DNA of 64,000 nucleotides from NCBI GenBank assembly GCA_000381605.1, contig KB906754.1:1013147-1077146 (forward strand). Reading direction: 5' to 3'. The notes beneath the pieces were generated by a model. That model saw only the letters and a list, made by a program, of their open reading frames with translations. It was not told the origin of the DNA and did no database searches. A program made the position numbers and the translations under genes. The DNA comes from Acidobacteriaceae bacterium KBS 89. Its GTDB lineage: Bacteria > Acidobacteriota > Terriglobia > Terriglobales > Acidobacteriaceae. Shown here in pieces: positions 17,832 to 27,355 of this stretch; the stretch's first letter is position 1; every line of letters starts with the position of its first letter.

Positions 17832-18914
17832 GTGAAAAGGTGTGCCAATTCGCGTAGTAACCGGGCCACGCAAGCCACGCTACTTGGCGCCCTTCTTCTG
17901 CTGGCACCTTGGTCAAAAAGACTCCTTGCTCAACAGCAACTTACACCCGCACCGGCATCCACATCCGAGCTGCCCGACGCCCCCAGCGCCTCCGTTCTCT
18001 CCGGCACTGTCACCGACACCGACGAAGCGACTGTCTCCGGCGCTCAGATCACGCTCGAAGAAACGACATCGCACGCCTCTCGCACCACACAGTCCGACGG
18101 CACCGGCGCATTTGCCTTCTACGGCGTATCACCGGGAAAGTACATAGTTAAAATCACCGCCCCTGGCTTCGCCTCATGGAAGGTGGAAGATGTCTCGATG
18201 CACGCCGGAGAAAACTTAGTCCTCCCGCAGATCCTCCTCGGCGTCGAATCCATCACCTCTACCGTCGACGCCATCACGCAGGAAGACCTCGCCGAGCAGC
18301 AGATCAGCGCCGAGGTCAAGCAGCGCATCATCGGTGTGCTCCCCAACTTCTACGTCAGCTACGTCCCCAACGCCGCCCCGCTCACGCGCAAACAAAAGTT
18401 CAAACTCGCCATCAAGGTCACGATCGACCCAGTCACCTTCCTCACCACCGGTGTCACAGCCAGCATCGAGCAGGCGCAGAACGACTTCTCCGGCTACGGT
18501 GATGGCTTCGAAGGCTACGCCAAACGCTACGGCGCCACCTACGGCACCCGTGTCGCATCGACATTCTTTGGCGCCGCTCTCCTGCCCTCGCTTTTGCATC
18601 AGGATCCACGCTACTTCTACAGGGGCAAAGGCCGCATCGTCACCCGCGCTCTCTACGCCATATCAACCGTAGTCATCTGCAAGGGAGACAACGGACACTG
18701 GCAGCCAAACTACTCCAACGTCCTCGGAAATCTCGCAGCCGGCGGCCTCTCCAGCCTCTACTATCCCGACAGCGACCGTCACGACGCTCAGGTCACCGTC
18801 GATAACATCCTCATCGGCGTCGGCACCGGTGCCATCGGCACCCTCTTCCAGGAGTTCCTGCTCAAGCACCTCACCCACGGCGTGCCACCCTCCACGCCCA
18901 CAACGAGCCCGTAG
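17832..18914 (+). CDS. secreted LPDAP/DPRYF-family protein with carboxypeptidase-regulatory domain, paralogue 4
   Basis: GTG start at 17832. A signal peptide (LLGALLLLAPWSKRLLAQ) is followed by LPDAP (residues 47-51) and a carboxypeptidase-regulatory-like beta-sandwich (LSGTVTDTDEATVSGAQITL to SPGKYIVKITAPGF, about 55-135). The C-terminal 200 residues are the same domain as in the three genes at 782-3744: LHQDPRYFY, CKGDNGHWQPNYS, LSSLYYP. So this is a family member with an added N-terminal domain of the type that precedes Oar-like TonB receptors. It is exported; role unknown. The ribosome site is weak. Confidence 0.8.
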   Translation: MKRCANSRSNRATQATLLGALLLLAPWSKRLLAQQQLTPAPASTSELPDAPSASVLSGTVTDTDEATVSGAQITLEETTSHASRTTQSDGTGAFAFYGVSPGKYIVKITAPGFASWKVEDVSMHAGENLVLPQILLGVESITSTVDAITQEDLAEQQISAEVKQRIIGVLPNFYVSYVPNAAPLTRKQKFKLAIKVTIDPVTFLTTGVTASIEQAQNDFSGYGDGFEGYAKRYGATYGTRVASTFFGAALLPSLLHQDPRYFYRGKGRIVTRALYAISTVVICKGDNGHWQPNYSNVLGNLAAGGLSSLYYPDSDRHDAQVTVDNILIGVGTGAIGTLFQEFLLKHLTHGVPPSTPTTSP

Positions 18915-18917
18915 CCG

Positions 18918-20192
18918 CTACTCTTTGTCTTTCTTCTCCGGGTGCCTTCGCTTCCACCACCACGCCACCAGCCCCGCCACAAACGCAAATCCCGCGCCTC
19001 CCGGCAGCAGATATTTCAGCAACCCAACCGGGTCGTTCCAAAACAAATACTTGGCCCACTCCCACAAGCTGCCCACCTGCACCGAAACTTCGGCCGTATA
19101 GCTTGTAATCTCCACGGACGCCTTATTCGGATCATTTGGATACACCAGCAGCGCGCGAATCGTGAGCTTCTCATTCGCCGACGGCTCCTTCGGCGTCACC
19201 TTCCACTGCCACCGCGCCGCTCCATCAATCGGAATCAGCTGAACATCGGTCGTTCCTATCGGCTCTATCTTGAACTCGTTCGGATTCTCCGCACTCAACT
19301 CAACCCGCATCCGTTGCGACACTTTGAGCGGCGCACCCTGCGTTCCCGCGGGAACCGGCCCGCTCACATCCTCATACCCGTGCACCACCACACTCACCGT
19401 CGTCGCATCCGGCAGCGACATCTTCGTCGGCAGGTTGTACTCAATCTTCCCGGTCTTCAGCTCCTTCTCCCACTTCTGAATCGCCAACCCCTCCGCATAC
19501 TCATTGCTTCCCGTATCCGCAGCGGGCTTCGTCTCTACAGGGGGGACAGGAGTAGGCGTCCCTTGCCCGCTAGGATTCACTCCTACAGGCGCTGGCGGCT
19601 TCGCTTCTTCAACGGGCGCCGGATTCTCGCTCGACTCAGGCTTCGGCGCGGCCTTTGGTGGTGGAGGAAGCGGTGGTGGCGATAGCGCAACGTGCGCCTC
19701 CTCCGGCGTTTCGGTCGGTGCATGGACCGTAGCTGGCGGAGGAGCAGCGTGTTTCACGGTAGGCAGGAGCTTCTCTTTAAAATTCGGCGTCCCCAACCGG
19801 ATCGCCTTGCCATACGCGACCCTTCGGCCATACGCATCCACTACCACGCACGTGACGTTGATCTCTCCGCTCGACACACCCGTTGTATCCAGCCGCGCCG
19901 AACTCGCATTCGCTCCCGCGACCGTCAGCCTGCCCCCGTTACTCTCGAAGCTGTACTTCAACCCACTCGCATTGCCCTGCACCACCCGCGTCGTCACCTC
20001 GACGCTCTGTCCCGGCGACACACTCGCCGCCGACACATCGCACTCAATCGCCGGGGCCGCCGGAACAGCCGTATAGGCCGCTGGCGGAAGATGCTTCAAC
20101 TCCGTTTTTTTCCCTTGACCGCCCGCGAGTCTTGGCAACACACCACCCGCGAACAAGCCAATCAGAAGCAAGGCCCCACAACCTGGTCGCAT
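18918..20192 (-). CDS. membrane-anchored Ig-like protein with proline-rich linker
   Basis: The start is ATG 20192, with GGAGG five bases upstream; an extension to 20219 lacks this. The protein has a signal peptide (GALLLIGLFAGGVLPRLAGG), an Ig-like domain (about residues 45-140: VSPGQSVEVTTRVVQGNASG), a proline/alanine-rich stretch (PPPLPPPPKAAPKP), a second beta-rich domain (about 260-385) and one transmembrane helix near the C-terminus (GAGFAFVAGLVAWWWKRRHP). The likely topology is periplasmic bulk with a short charged cytoplasmic tail. It converges with the 17832 gene, their stops 3 bases apart. No function assigned. Confidence 0.7.
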   Translation of the reverse strand: MRPGCGALLLIGLFAGGVLPRLAGGQGKKTELKHLPPAAYTAVPAAPAIECDVSAASVSPGQSVEVTTRVVQGNASGLKYSFESNGGRLTVAGANASSARLDTTGVSSGEINVTCVVVDAYGRRVAYGKAIRLGTPNFKEKLLPTVKHAAPPPATVHAPTETPEEAHVALSPPPLPPPPKAAPKPESSENPAPVEEAKPPAPVGVNPSGQGTPTPVPPVETKPAADTGSNEYAEGLAIQKWEKELKTGKIEYNLPTKMSLPDATTVSVVVHGYEDVSGPVPAGTQGAPLKVSQRMRVELSAENPNEFKIEPIGTTDVQLIPIDGAARWQWKVTPKEPSANEKLTIRALLVYPNDPNKASVEITSYTAEVSVQVGSLWEWAKYLFWNDPVGLLKYLLPGGAGFAFVAGLVAWWWKRRHPEKKDKE

Positions 20193-20253
20193 AGCGGCCT
20201 CCGGATCGTGCGTGTGCAAACATTCTCGCCGTCAACAACTTACAAGTCCACGT

Positions 20254-20973
20254 CTAGCTGTTTCCGTACACCGGCACCGACGCGCCATGTACCACCGTCG
20301 CATGATCGCTGCACAGAAACATCACGACCTGAGCGATCTCCTCCGGCTTCGGCCACACCGAAAAGTCGGCATCCGGCATCGCCTTCCGATTCACAGCCGT
20401 GTCGATAATGCTCGGAAGAATCGAGTTCACCCTAACCCCTGTGCCCTTCACATCTGCAGCTAGAGAATCCATCAGCGCCACCGCGGCAGCCTTCGACGCA
20501 GCATACGCAGACGCGCCCGCACCATGATCCACCGCAGCCTTCGCCGCGATGTTCACAATCGATCCGCTCCGCTGCTTCAACATCACCGGCAACACCGCCC
20601 TCGCCAGCGCATAACCCGATCGCAGGTTCAACGAAAGCATCGTGTCGAACACCTTCGTCTCCAGATCCCAAAGCTTCACGCCGCCCGCATACCCGCCAAC
20701 GGAATTCACCAATGCATCCACTCTGCCGTGTCGAGTAACAACGCCCCCGACAAACTCACTAGTCTTCCGTTCATCGGTAACATCGACCATCTCCCCCTCA
20801 AGCGCCGCCGCCTGTGACCCTGCAGCCTGCTTCAGCGCAGCGAACTCCTCCTCCTTGCGATAGGTCACCACCACCTTCGCACCTTCCTTCAGAAACGCGA
20901 GACTCACCGTGTTCCCCAGACCGCCCGTTCCCCCAGCGATTAGCACGACCTTGCCCGAAAAGTTGATCTCCAT
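20254..20973 (-). CDS. SDR-family oxidoreductase lacking the usual catalytic serine
   Basis: A 239-residue short-chain dehydrogenase/reductase. The nucleotide motif is GGTGGLG (residues 14-20) and the active-site YxxxK is YAASK. The residue 13 before the Tyr, normally the catalytic Ser, is Ala within NIAAKAAVDHGAGASAY. It is a classical single Rossmann domain; the substrate is unknown. The absence of the serine is known in some SDR branches such as dihydropteridine reductase, so the enzyme may be active on an unusual substrate. Next to it, an independent minus-strand gene (18918-20192) lies downstream and an ADOP permease upstream. Confidence 0.85.
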   Translation of the reverse strand: MEINFSGKVVLIAGGTGGLGNTVSLAFLKEGAKVVVTYRKEEEFAALKQAAGSQAAALEGEMVDVTDERKTSEFVGGVVTRHGRVDALVNSVGGYAGGVKLWDLETKVFDTMLSLNLRSGYALARAVLPVMLKQRSGSIVNIAAKAAVDHGAGASAYAASKAAAVALMDSLAADVKGTGVRVNSILPSIIDTAVNRKAMPDADFSVWPKPEEIAQVVMFLCSDHATVVHGASVPVYGNS

Positions 20974-21043
20974 AGTCCCACCATCCTATATGTCAAACTT
21001 ATCGGAGGTCGACCCGGAGTCGGCAAATCCACCCAGTGCTACA

Positions 21044-23671
21044 TCATTCCATCCGCAGGGCCTGCATCGGATCCAGGCGCGATGCCTTCCATGCTGGTAT
21101 CGCGCAAGCAATGCCGGCCACAACCACAAGCAACATTCCAACCTCGGCAAACAGCACCCAATCCAGCGCTCGCGTCCCGTACAGCATCGACCGAATCAAC
21201 TGCACCGCAAAGCCGCTGCCCGCCAAACCCAGCAGCAGCCCGATCCACGCCGGCCGTAGACCATCCGACAGAATCAGCCGCAAAACCGTACTGCGCTGCG
21301 CTCCGAGCGCAATCCGTATCCCGATCTCGCCGGTCCGCTGCGTAACGATGTACGACAGCACTCCATACAATCCGACCGCCGCCAATGCCAACGCGATCAC
21401 TGCAAACGCCATCACCAGCGACGAAGTAAAACTCGCATCCCCCGTCGACCGTCCAATCGACCGCTCCATCGTCAACACATCCGACACCGGCAAATCCGGA
21501 TCGAGCTCCGCGAGCACCTTTTGAATCGGCAACGCCAGCATCGTCACATCGCCGTCAGACCGCACACCGATCGACGCATTCTGCCAGTTACCCGAGTACA
21601 GCGGAAAGTAAATCATCGCTGTATCCTGCTCCGTCAGCGCCCAAAGCGTATCGCCAACCACCCCGACAATCTCAAACCCCTGCGACGCGTCACTGGAATC
21701 CTTTATCAGAATATGTTTGCCAAGCGGCTCTTCGTCTCCAAGATACTGCCGCGCAAAACTCTTGCTCACAATCACCGAGCGCGCATCCGTCAGACGCTCC
21801 CGGGCTTCGAAGAATCGCCCACTCACCAGCGGAATCTGCAGCGCGCTGAAGTATCCCGGGTCCGCGCCGCGAACAATTGCGTACTGCACCGCACCACCCG
21901 CGAAGTCAGGGTGTTCGGCAAGACTAAACCGCGAGTCACCACCATAGCCCTGCCCAGGCAGCGATGTCACCACACCCGCAGCCTTCACTCCGGGCAGCGA
22001 ACGCAGCCGCGGCAGCAGTTGCTCATAGAAGGAAGCGACCTTCGCCGCCGTGTTGTATCGCGCATTCGGCAGCGCGAACTGCATCGTCAGCACGTTCTGC
22101 GTCGCACTTCCCACATCGGTCGACCGCAGATGGTTGTAACTCTTCAGCAGCAACCCAGCACAGGTCAGCAGCACAACCGTAAGCCCAACCTCCACGGCCA
22201 GCAATGCCCGCCGCAGCCTCAGACGCCCATGCCCAGCGCTCGTCGCGCGCGAAGAATCCTGCAGCGACTCAAGCAGAGGCCCGCGCAGAAACGAAAGCGA
22301 AGGAATCAGCCCCGCCAGAATCGCACAGCCCACCACGACGCCCAACCCAAACAGCAACACCACGCCATCTATATGGATCGCGCCCGCTCGTGCCATCTCG
22401 GGCCGCGCCTGCACCAGCCACTCCGTCCCCAACCAGGCGACCAACAGCCCCAATCCGCCTCCTGCCATGGCGAGCACTGCACTCTCCGTCACCTGTTCGC
22501 GCAGCAGTCTCCATCGGCTTCCTCCCAGTGCGGCGCGCACCGAAGTCTCCTTCCTTCGCGAAGCCGAGCGCGCAACCAGAAGGTTCGCCACATTCAGACA
22601 AGCAATCAGCAGCACGCAGCTCGTCGCTCCCATCAACGTGTACAGAGTCGCCTTCGCATCATGCACCACACCATCCAGCAACGTTCGCGCACTCGCCTCG
22701 CTGGAGGTGGAAGGCGTCGGATGCATGGCGCGCACCTGCTTCTCCGCTGTATCCACCTGGCTCAGCGCCTGCGCCAGCGTAGCTCCGGGCCGCAGTCGTC
22801 CGACCACAAAAAAATTGTGGTTGTCCACCGCCTCCATCATCTGAGAAGACTGCTCGTGATAGATCGGCGCCCACAACTGCGTCCGCGTATCCGGATACTC
22901 GAACCAAGCCGGCAGCACGCCGATCACTGTGTACGGCTTCGCATCCAGCAAAATCGTCTTGCCAACAATCCCTCGGTCCCCCGCATACCGCCGCATCCAC
23001 AAACTATGCGTCAGCATTGTCGTAGCAGGCGCCTCACGCCGGTCGTCCGCCTCCACAAACGAACGTCCGACCTCCGGCACCACACCCAGCATCGGCAACA
23101 AATTCCACGAACATGTTGCATAGCGAATCTTCTCCGGCAACTGGCCGCCGGTGCCGGATAAATTGATGCTGTCAGTCCCGTAAACCGCCATCTGTTCTAC
23201 GCTCGACGCCGCCCTCTTCCACGCCGCATACATCCCACCCGCAACATAGCTGTACTCTCGCCGTCCATTCGGGCTCTTCTCATACAGCTGAATCAGCTTG
23301 TCGGGCTCGCGAAACGGCAAAGGCTTCAGCAGAACCGAACGCACCACTGTGAACAGCGCAACATTCGCCCCAATCCCCAGCGCCATCATCAGCACCGCCG
23401 TCACCGTAAACCCCGGCGTCCGCCACAACGTGCGCACCGCATAGCGCAGATCGCGCAGCCCCGTTTCAAACCACTCCAGCGAATTCCTCTCCCACATCGT
23501 CTCGCGAACGCGACGCACGCTCCCCAGCTTCACTCGCGCCCGTCGCCACGCCTCCTCTTCGCTCATGCCACGCGCAAGATTGTCATCCACCTCATGCTGC
23601 AGATGCGCATCCAACTCTTCCGCCAACTCCGCATCCACCGCCGGCCTGCTGAAAAATCGCCTCAGATTCAT
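21044..23671 (-). CDS. ADOP-type MacB/FtsX permease
   Basis: The 875-residue protein has an N-terminal soluble helical domain (residues 1-75, LQHEVDDNLARGMSEEEAWR) typical of the Acidobacterial duplicated orphan permease (ADOP, TIGR03434), then two copies of the MacB periplasmic core plus FtsX membrane domain. TM segments flank the first core near residue 95 (VTAVLMMALGIGANVALFTV) and further helices lie around 330-450 and 760-860 (GEIGIRIALGAQRSTVLRLI). A cognate ATPase is not adjacent. AGGAGGGG precedes ATG 23671. It is 17 bases after the PadR gene, so both form one operon and PadR very probably regulates it. Substrate unknown. Confidence 0.9.
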   Translation of the reverse strand: MNLRRFFSRPAVDAELAEELDAHLQHEVDDNLARGMSEEEAWRRARVKLGSVRRVRETMWERNSLEWFETGLRDLRYAVRTLWRTPGFTVTAVLMMALGIGANVALFTVVRSVLLKPLPFREPDKLIQLYEKSPNGRREYSYVAGGMYAAWKRAASSVEQMAVYGTDSINLSGTGGQLPEKIRYATCSWNLLPMLGVVPEVGRSFVEADDRREAPATTMLTHSLWMRRYAGDRGIVGKTILLDAKPYTVIGVLPAWFEYPDTRTQLWAPIYHEQSSQMMEAVDNHNFFVVGRLRPGATLAQALSQVDTAEKQVRAMHPTPSTSSEASARTLLDGVVHDAKATLYTLMGATSCVLLIACLNVANLLVARSASRRKETSVRAALGGSRWRLLREQVTESAVLAMAGGGLGLLVAWLGTEWLVQARPEMARAGAIHIDGVVLLFGLGVVVGCAILAGLIPSLSFLRGPLLESLQDSSRATSAGHGRLRLRRALLAVEVGLTVVLLTCAGLLLKSYNHLRSTDVGSATQNVLTMQFALPNARYNTAAKVASFYEQLLPRLRSLPGVKAAGVVTSLPGQGYGGDSRFSLAEHPDFAGGAVQYAIVRGADPGYFSALQIPLVSGRFFEARERLTDARSVIVSKSFARQYLGDEEPLGKHILIKDSSDASQGFEIVGVVGDTLWALTEQDTAMIYFPLYSGNWQNASIGVRSDGDVTMLALPIQKVLAELDPDLPVSDVLTMERSIGRSTGDASFTSSLVMAFAVIALALAAVGLYGVLSYIVTQRTGEIGIRIALGAQRSTVLRLILSDGLRPAWIGLLLGLAGSGFAVQLIRSMLYGTRALDWVLFAEVGMLLVVVAGIACAIPAWKASRLDPMQALRME

Positions 23672-23688
23672 CGTCCCCTCCTACGCCA

Positions 23689-24039
23689 CTACTCCGAAGC
23701 CGCACCCAGAACTCGCCCAATCGCCACCACCATCTGCTGCCAGCGTTCACGCTCCGCCACCAGCTGCTTCCTCCCCGCCGCAGTCAACTCATAAAACTTC
23801 GCCTTGCGATTGTTCTCGCTCACCCCCCACGACGACCTCACCCAGCCCCGGTCCTCCAGCCGATGCAGCGCCGGATACAGCGACCCCTGCTCCACCTGAA
23901 GCACGTCCTCAGACGTGTTCTCGATCACACGCGCAATCGTGTGCCCATGCGCCCTCCCCATCACCAGCGTTCGCAGGACCAGCATGTCCAGCGTCCCCTG
24001 CAACATCTCCCCATTGGCCTGCTTCTTCAAATCCGCCAT
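23689..24039 (-). CDS. PadR-family transcriptional regulator
   Basis: The start chosen is ATG 24039 (GGAGAG just upstream). The 116-residue protein has the PadR winged helix (LQGTLDMLVLRTLVMGRAHG, then QGSLYPALHRLEDRGWV) and a basic wing (NNRKAKFYELTAAGRKQL). A C-terminal coil (RERWQQMVVAIGRVL) serves dimerisation. PadR-ADOP pairs are a recurring arrangement in Acidobacteria and suggest stress- or drug-responsive control of the permease at 21044. Two repeated sites directly upstream of this gene are candidate operators. Confidence 0.9.
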   Translation of the reverse strand: MADLKKQANGEMLQGTLDMLVLRTLVMGRAHGHTIARVIENTSEDVLQVEQGSLYPALHRLEDRGWVRSSWGVSENNRKAKFYELTAAGRKQLVAERERWQQMVVAIGRVLGAASE

Positions 24040-24047
24040 CTCACTCT

Positions 24048-24100
24048 CCACTCGAACATCTATGGGAGAAAACAATACACCACTCGAACGTCTATGGGAA
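24048..24100. promoter_or_regulatory. two 21-bp direct repeats upstream of padR, candidate operators
   Basis: CCACTCGAAC(A/G)TCTATGGGA(G/A) occurs at 24048-24068 and 24080-24100, 32 bases apart (about three helical turns), with two mismatches in 21. The first copy overlaps the ribosome-site region of padR, the second lies further upstream. This looks like a repeated operator for the PadR-ADOP operon. The divergent gene at 24160 starts 60 bases away and could share it. Confidence 0.55.
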
Positions 24101-24159
24101 GAGCGTTTTTCATTGAGCCCCACGCCCCACACGCCGTCTAATCAAACAGGGAGATTGCA

Positions 24160-25200
24160 ATGCACCGTCTGCTCTGGCTGGTCCTGATCATTCCCCTCCT
24201 GCCCGCGGCGGGAATGCTCTACCAGTGGGCGGGCGCGCGAAGGGACAAGCGACGACTCCTCCTACACGGCACCATGGTCGACGTCGGAGACGGACGCCGC
24301 ATGTACCTGTCGCAAAAGGGCATCGGCGGCCCCACCGTCATCTTCGAATCCGGCATCGCCGCCACCAGCCAGAACTGGATGCTCTTGCAGGAATCAGTCA
24401 GCGCCTTCACCCGAACCGTCACCTACGACCGCGCCGGCCTTGGCTGGAGCGGCCCAAGCCTCTCCCACCGCACGCCATCAAACATCGTTCGCGAACTCCG
24501 CACCCTCTTGCAGCAGGCCGGCGTCCCGCCACCCTATCTCCTCGTCGGGCACTCCTTCGGAGGATTAGTCGTCCGCCACTTCGCAGCCGAGCACCCCACA
24601 GAAGTCGTCGGCGTCATCCTCGTCGATCCCATGCGCCCCGAAGACTGGCCACCCATCAACGAAGCGGGGCGCGCAACAATCGAGCGCGGCAAGCGCCTCA
24701 CCACCATCGCCGTTCCCATCGCGAGCGTCGGTATGGCGAGGCTCGCGGCCACATCAATTCTCCGGCGCTCCGGCACAACATCGCGCATCATCACTCGGGT
24801 CGCCGGAGCAGGCGGCCAACAAATCGTAGACCGAGTCGCCTGCGAGCTCGCCAAGATGCCTCAGAGCGTCTTGCCTATCATCGCCGCGCACTGGTCCACA
24901 CCGCAGTTCTATCGCGGAATGGCGGCACATCTCCACGCGGTGCCCGCAACCGTCCACGAGATGCACGAAGCCAAGCCGATCGAACACCTTCAAGTCCTCC
25001 TCCTTACCCCACGCGACACCAAGCCGCTCTCCTCCGAAGCCCTGCGACGCATCGGGCCATCGACCCAACAGGTAATTGCCGAAAAAAGCGGCCACTGGAT
25101 CCACCTCGACGAACCCGAACTGGTGCTCGGAGCCATCCGCACCATGATTAACCAGATCCGCTCAGCCGCACCCGAAAACCTCCAATCCATTCAACATTGA
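24160..25200 (+). CDS. membrane-anchored alpha/beta hydrolase
   Basis: The 346-residue protein starts at ATG 24160 (AGGGAG seven bases upstream). An N-terminal hydrophobic helix (LLWLVLIIPLLPAAGML) anchors or exports it. The hydrolase fold has the nucleophile elbow GHSFGG, an Asp in ILVDP and a His in SGHWIHLDEP, forming a Ser-Asp-His triad; the oxyanion region is FESGIAATSQNW and YDRAGLGWSG. It belongs to the broad esterase/epoxide hydrolase-like group; substrate not determined. It starts 60 bases from the upstream PadR repeats and is transcribed divergently from that operon. Confidence 0.85.
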   Translation: MHRLLWLVLIIPLLPAAGMLYQWAGARRDKRRLLLHGTMVDVGDGRRMYLSQKGIGGPTVIFESGIAATSQNWMLLQESVSAFTRTVTYDRAGLGWSGPSLSHRTPSNIVRELRTLLQQAGVPPPYLLVGHSFGGLVVRHFAAEHPTEVVGVILVDPMRPEDWPPINEAGRATIERGKRLTTIAVPIASVGMARLAATSILRRSGTTSRIITRVAGAGGQQIVDRVACELAKMPQSVLPIIAAHWSTPQFYRGMAAHLHAVPATVHEMHEAKPIEHLQVLLLTPRDTKPLSSEALRRIGPSTQQVIAEKSGHWIHLDEPELVLGAIRTMINQIRSAAPENLQSIQH

Positions 25201-25247
25201 ATGGCTCTAAGACTTTCGCTATTCACGAAAATCGCTACTATGTTGTG

Positions 25248-27326
25248 ATGCCTTCAAAACTTCCGTTGCAGCTCTTCGCACGAACAGCAATCTTAGCTTG
25301 CGCCTGCATTCCCGCCGCAGCACAACAGACGCAGCATCGTCCCCCCGCCGTCCCTCTCGTGACGAACGATCCATTCTTCAGCGTCTGGTCCATGGCCGAT
25401 CACCTCACCGACGCACCTACGAAGCACTGGTCCGAAGCAGCACAGCCCATGCTTGGCCTCGCCCGCATCGACGGACAGACCTATCGCTGGATGGGAGCCA
25501 TCCGCCGTGCAACCATCCCCGCAATGGAACAAACCACCCTCGAAGTCACTCCGCTGCACTCCATCTACACCTTCCGTGCCGCCGGTGTGGAGCTTCACGC
25601 GACCTTCTACACCCCACTCTTCCCCGCCGACCTCGACGTTCTTTCGCGCCCCATCACCTATCTCTTGTGGAGCGCAACAGCGACAGACGGCAAGCCGCAC
25701 CACGTCGATCTCCTTCTCGATGTCGACCCGCAGATCGCCGTCAACGACGGATCGCAGCAAGTAACCTGGGGCCGCACGCGTGCAACAAATCTCACTCTCC
25801 TCAACCTCGGCTCCCGCGATCAGGCCTTGCTGCATCGCTCCGGAGATCGCGTCCGCATCGATTGGGGCTACTTCCATCTCGGCATCCCCGACTCCTTCGC
25901 ATCCTCCACCGCACTCGCACGCGATGGCATCAGACAGTGGATCGCAGATGGAACCCTCCCGCAGTCCGACGATCAGGAGATGCCGCAAGCCGCAAACCTA
26001 GGAGCACATCTTGATCTCTCGCTCAGCCTCGGCGAAGTCACCACAACACCCGTCGAACGCCACGTGCTCCTCGCCTACACCGAAGGCTACGGCGTCGAAT
26101 ATCTCGGCCGCAAACTCCGCCCCTACTGGCAACGCAATAACATGACCGAGTCCGCCATGCTCACCACAGCGGAAAAGGACTACGCTGCCCTCGAAGCGCG
26201 CGGACGCAAATTCGACGACGACCTGATGCGTGCGATGGAACAAGTTGGCGGACCGGAATATCGCTACCTCACCTCGCTCGCCTTCCGCCAGACCATCGCC
26301 GCCCACACCCTAGTCGCCGATATCGACGGCACCCCAATGCTCTTCTCCAAAGAGAACGACAGCAACGGCTGCATCGACACCGTCGATGTCACCTATCCCT
26401 CCTCGCCATTTTTTCTTCTCTTCAATCCCACGCTGCTGAAGGCACAACTCGAGCCCGTCATGCGCTACGCCGCTCTGCCGCGTTGGCGCTTTCCATTCGC
26501 TCCACATGATCTCGGCACCTTCCCATTAGCCAACGGCCAGGTCTACGGCGGCGGCGAACTCACCGAAGAAAATCAAATGCCCGTCGAAGAAAGCGGCAAC
26601 CTCCTCATCATGGTCGCAGCGCTCGGTCGCGCCGAGGGCAACTGGGACTTCGCTCGCAAGTACATGCCGCAACTCAAACAGTGGGCCTCCTACCTGGAAC
26701 AGAAAGGCCTCGACCCCGAGAACCAGCTCAGCACAGACGACTTCGCTGGCCATCTCGCGCACAATACGAATCTCTCCATCAAGGCTATCGAAGCGCTCGG
26801 CGCCTTCAGTGAAATCGCAGAAGGCACAGGCGACCACGCACTGGCCACCCAGTATCGATCCACCGCAAAGTCGATGGCCACTAAATGGGAGGGCATGGCG
26901 CTCGAAGGCGACCACTACAAACTCGCCTTCGATCAGCCCAACACGTGGAGTCAAAAGTACAACCTAGTCTGGGACGAGTTGCTCGGCCTCCACCTCTTCC
27001 CCAACTCCATTGCACAAAAGGAGTGGAAGTTCTACGAAACCAAAATGCAACGCTACGGCCTTCCGCTCGACAACCGAAAGACCATCACCAAGCTCGATTG
27101 GGAGTTCTGGACCGCATCCCTCACCAGCGACCCCAAACAACTCGCCGATCTCACGCATCGCATCACACTGTGGGCAGACGAAACATCGTCCCGTGTTCCG
27201 CTCACTGACTTCTACGACGCAGAGAGCGGTCGGCAGATGGGCTTTCAGGCTCGCTCAGTAGTGGGCGGCATCTTTATTAAGGCGTTGATGGATCCGAAGA
27301 TAGCAAAGCAGTTCGCAGCACACTAA
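25248..27326 (+). CDS. secreted DUF4965/DUF5127/DUF1793 glutaminase-like protein
   Basis: Start ATG 25248; the preceding frame overlaps the end of the hydrolase gene. A signal peptide (AILACACIPAAA) leads to DUF4964 (about 25-90: PLVTNDPFFSVWSMADHLTD), DUF5127 (90-320) and DUF4965 (330-500), with the family's SKENDSNGCIDTVDVTYPSS and FLLFNPTLLKAQLEPVM, and a C-terminal DUF1793 domain. This domain set is found in fungal glutaminase A and in many bacterial extracellular proteins; enzymatic activity for bacterial members is not settled. Acts outside the cytoplasm. Contiguous with the hydrolase upstream; opposite-strand ADOP permease downstream. Confidence 0.85.
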   Translation: MPSKLPLQLFARTAILACACIPAAAQQTQHRPPAVPLVTNDPFFSVWSMADHLTDAPTKHWSEAAQPMLGLARIDGQTYRWMGAIRRATIPAMEQTTLEVTPLHSIYTFRAAGVELHATFYTPLFPADLDVLSRPITYLLWSATATDGKPHHVDLLLDVDPQIAVNDGSQQVTWGRTRATNLTLLNLGSRDQALLHRSGDRVRIDWGYFHLGIPDSFASSTALARDGIRQWIADGTLPQSDDQEMPQAANLGAHLDLSLSLGEVTTTPVERHVLLAYTEGYGVEYLGRKLRPYWQRNNMTESAMLTTAEKDYAALEARGRKFDDDLMRAMEQVGGPEYRYLTSLAFRQTIAAHTLVADIDGTPMLFSKENDSNGCIDTVDVTYPSSPFFLLFNPTLLKAQLEPVMRYAALPRWRFPFAPHDLGTFPLANGQVYGGGELTEENQMPVEESGNLLIMVAALGRAEGNWDFARKYMPQLKQWASYLEQKGLDPENQLSTDDFAGHLAHNTNLSIKAIEALGAFSEIAEGTGDHALATQYRSTAKSMATKWEGMALEGDHYKLAFDQPNTWSQKYNLVWDELLGLHLFPNSIAQKEWKFYETKMQRYGLPLDNRKTITKLDWEFWTASLTSDPKQLADLTHRITLWADETSSRVPLTDFYDAESGRQMGFQARSVVGGIFIKALMDPKIAKQFAAH

Positions 27327-27355
27327 CGAGCTGTATCACTAATGCCTGGGCACGA

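Noticed and set aside
21521..23161. 546-codon plus-strand open frame
   Set aside because: Antisense to the ADOP permease; Arg/His/Gln-rich and unpatterned.
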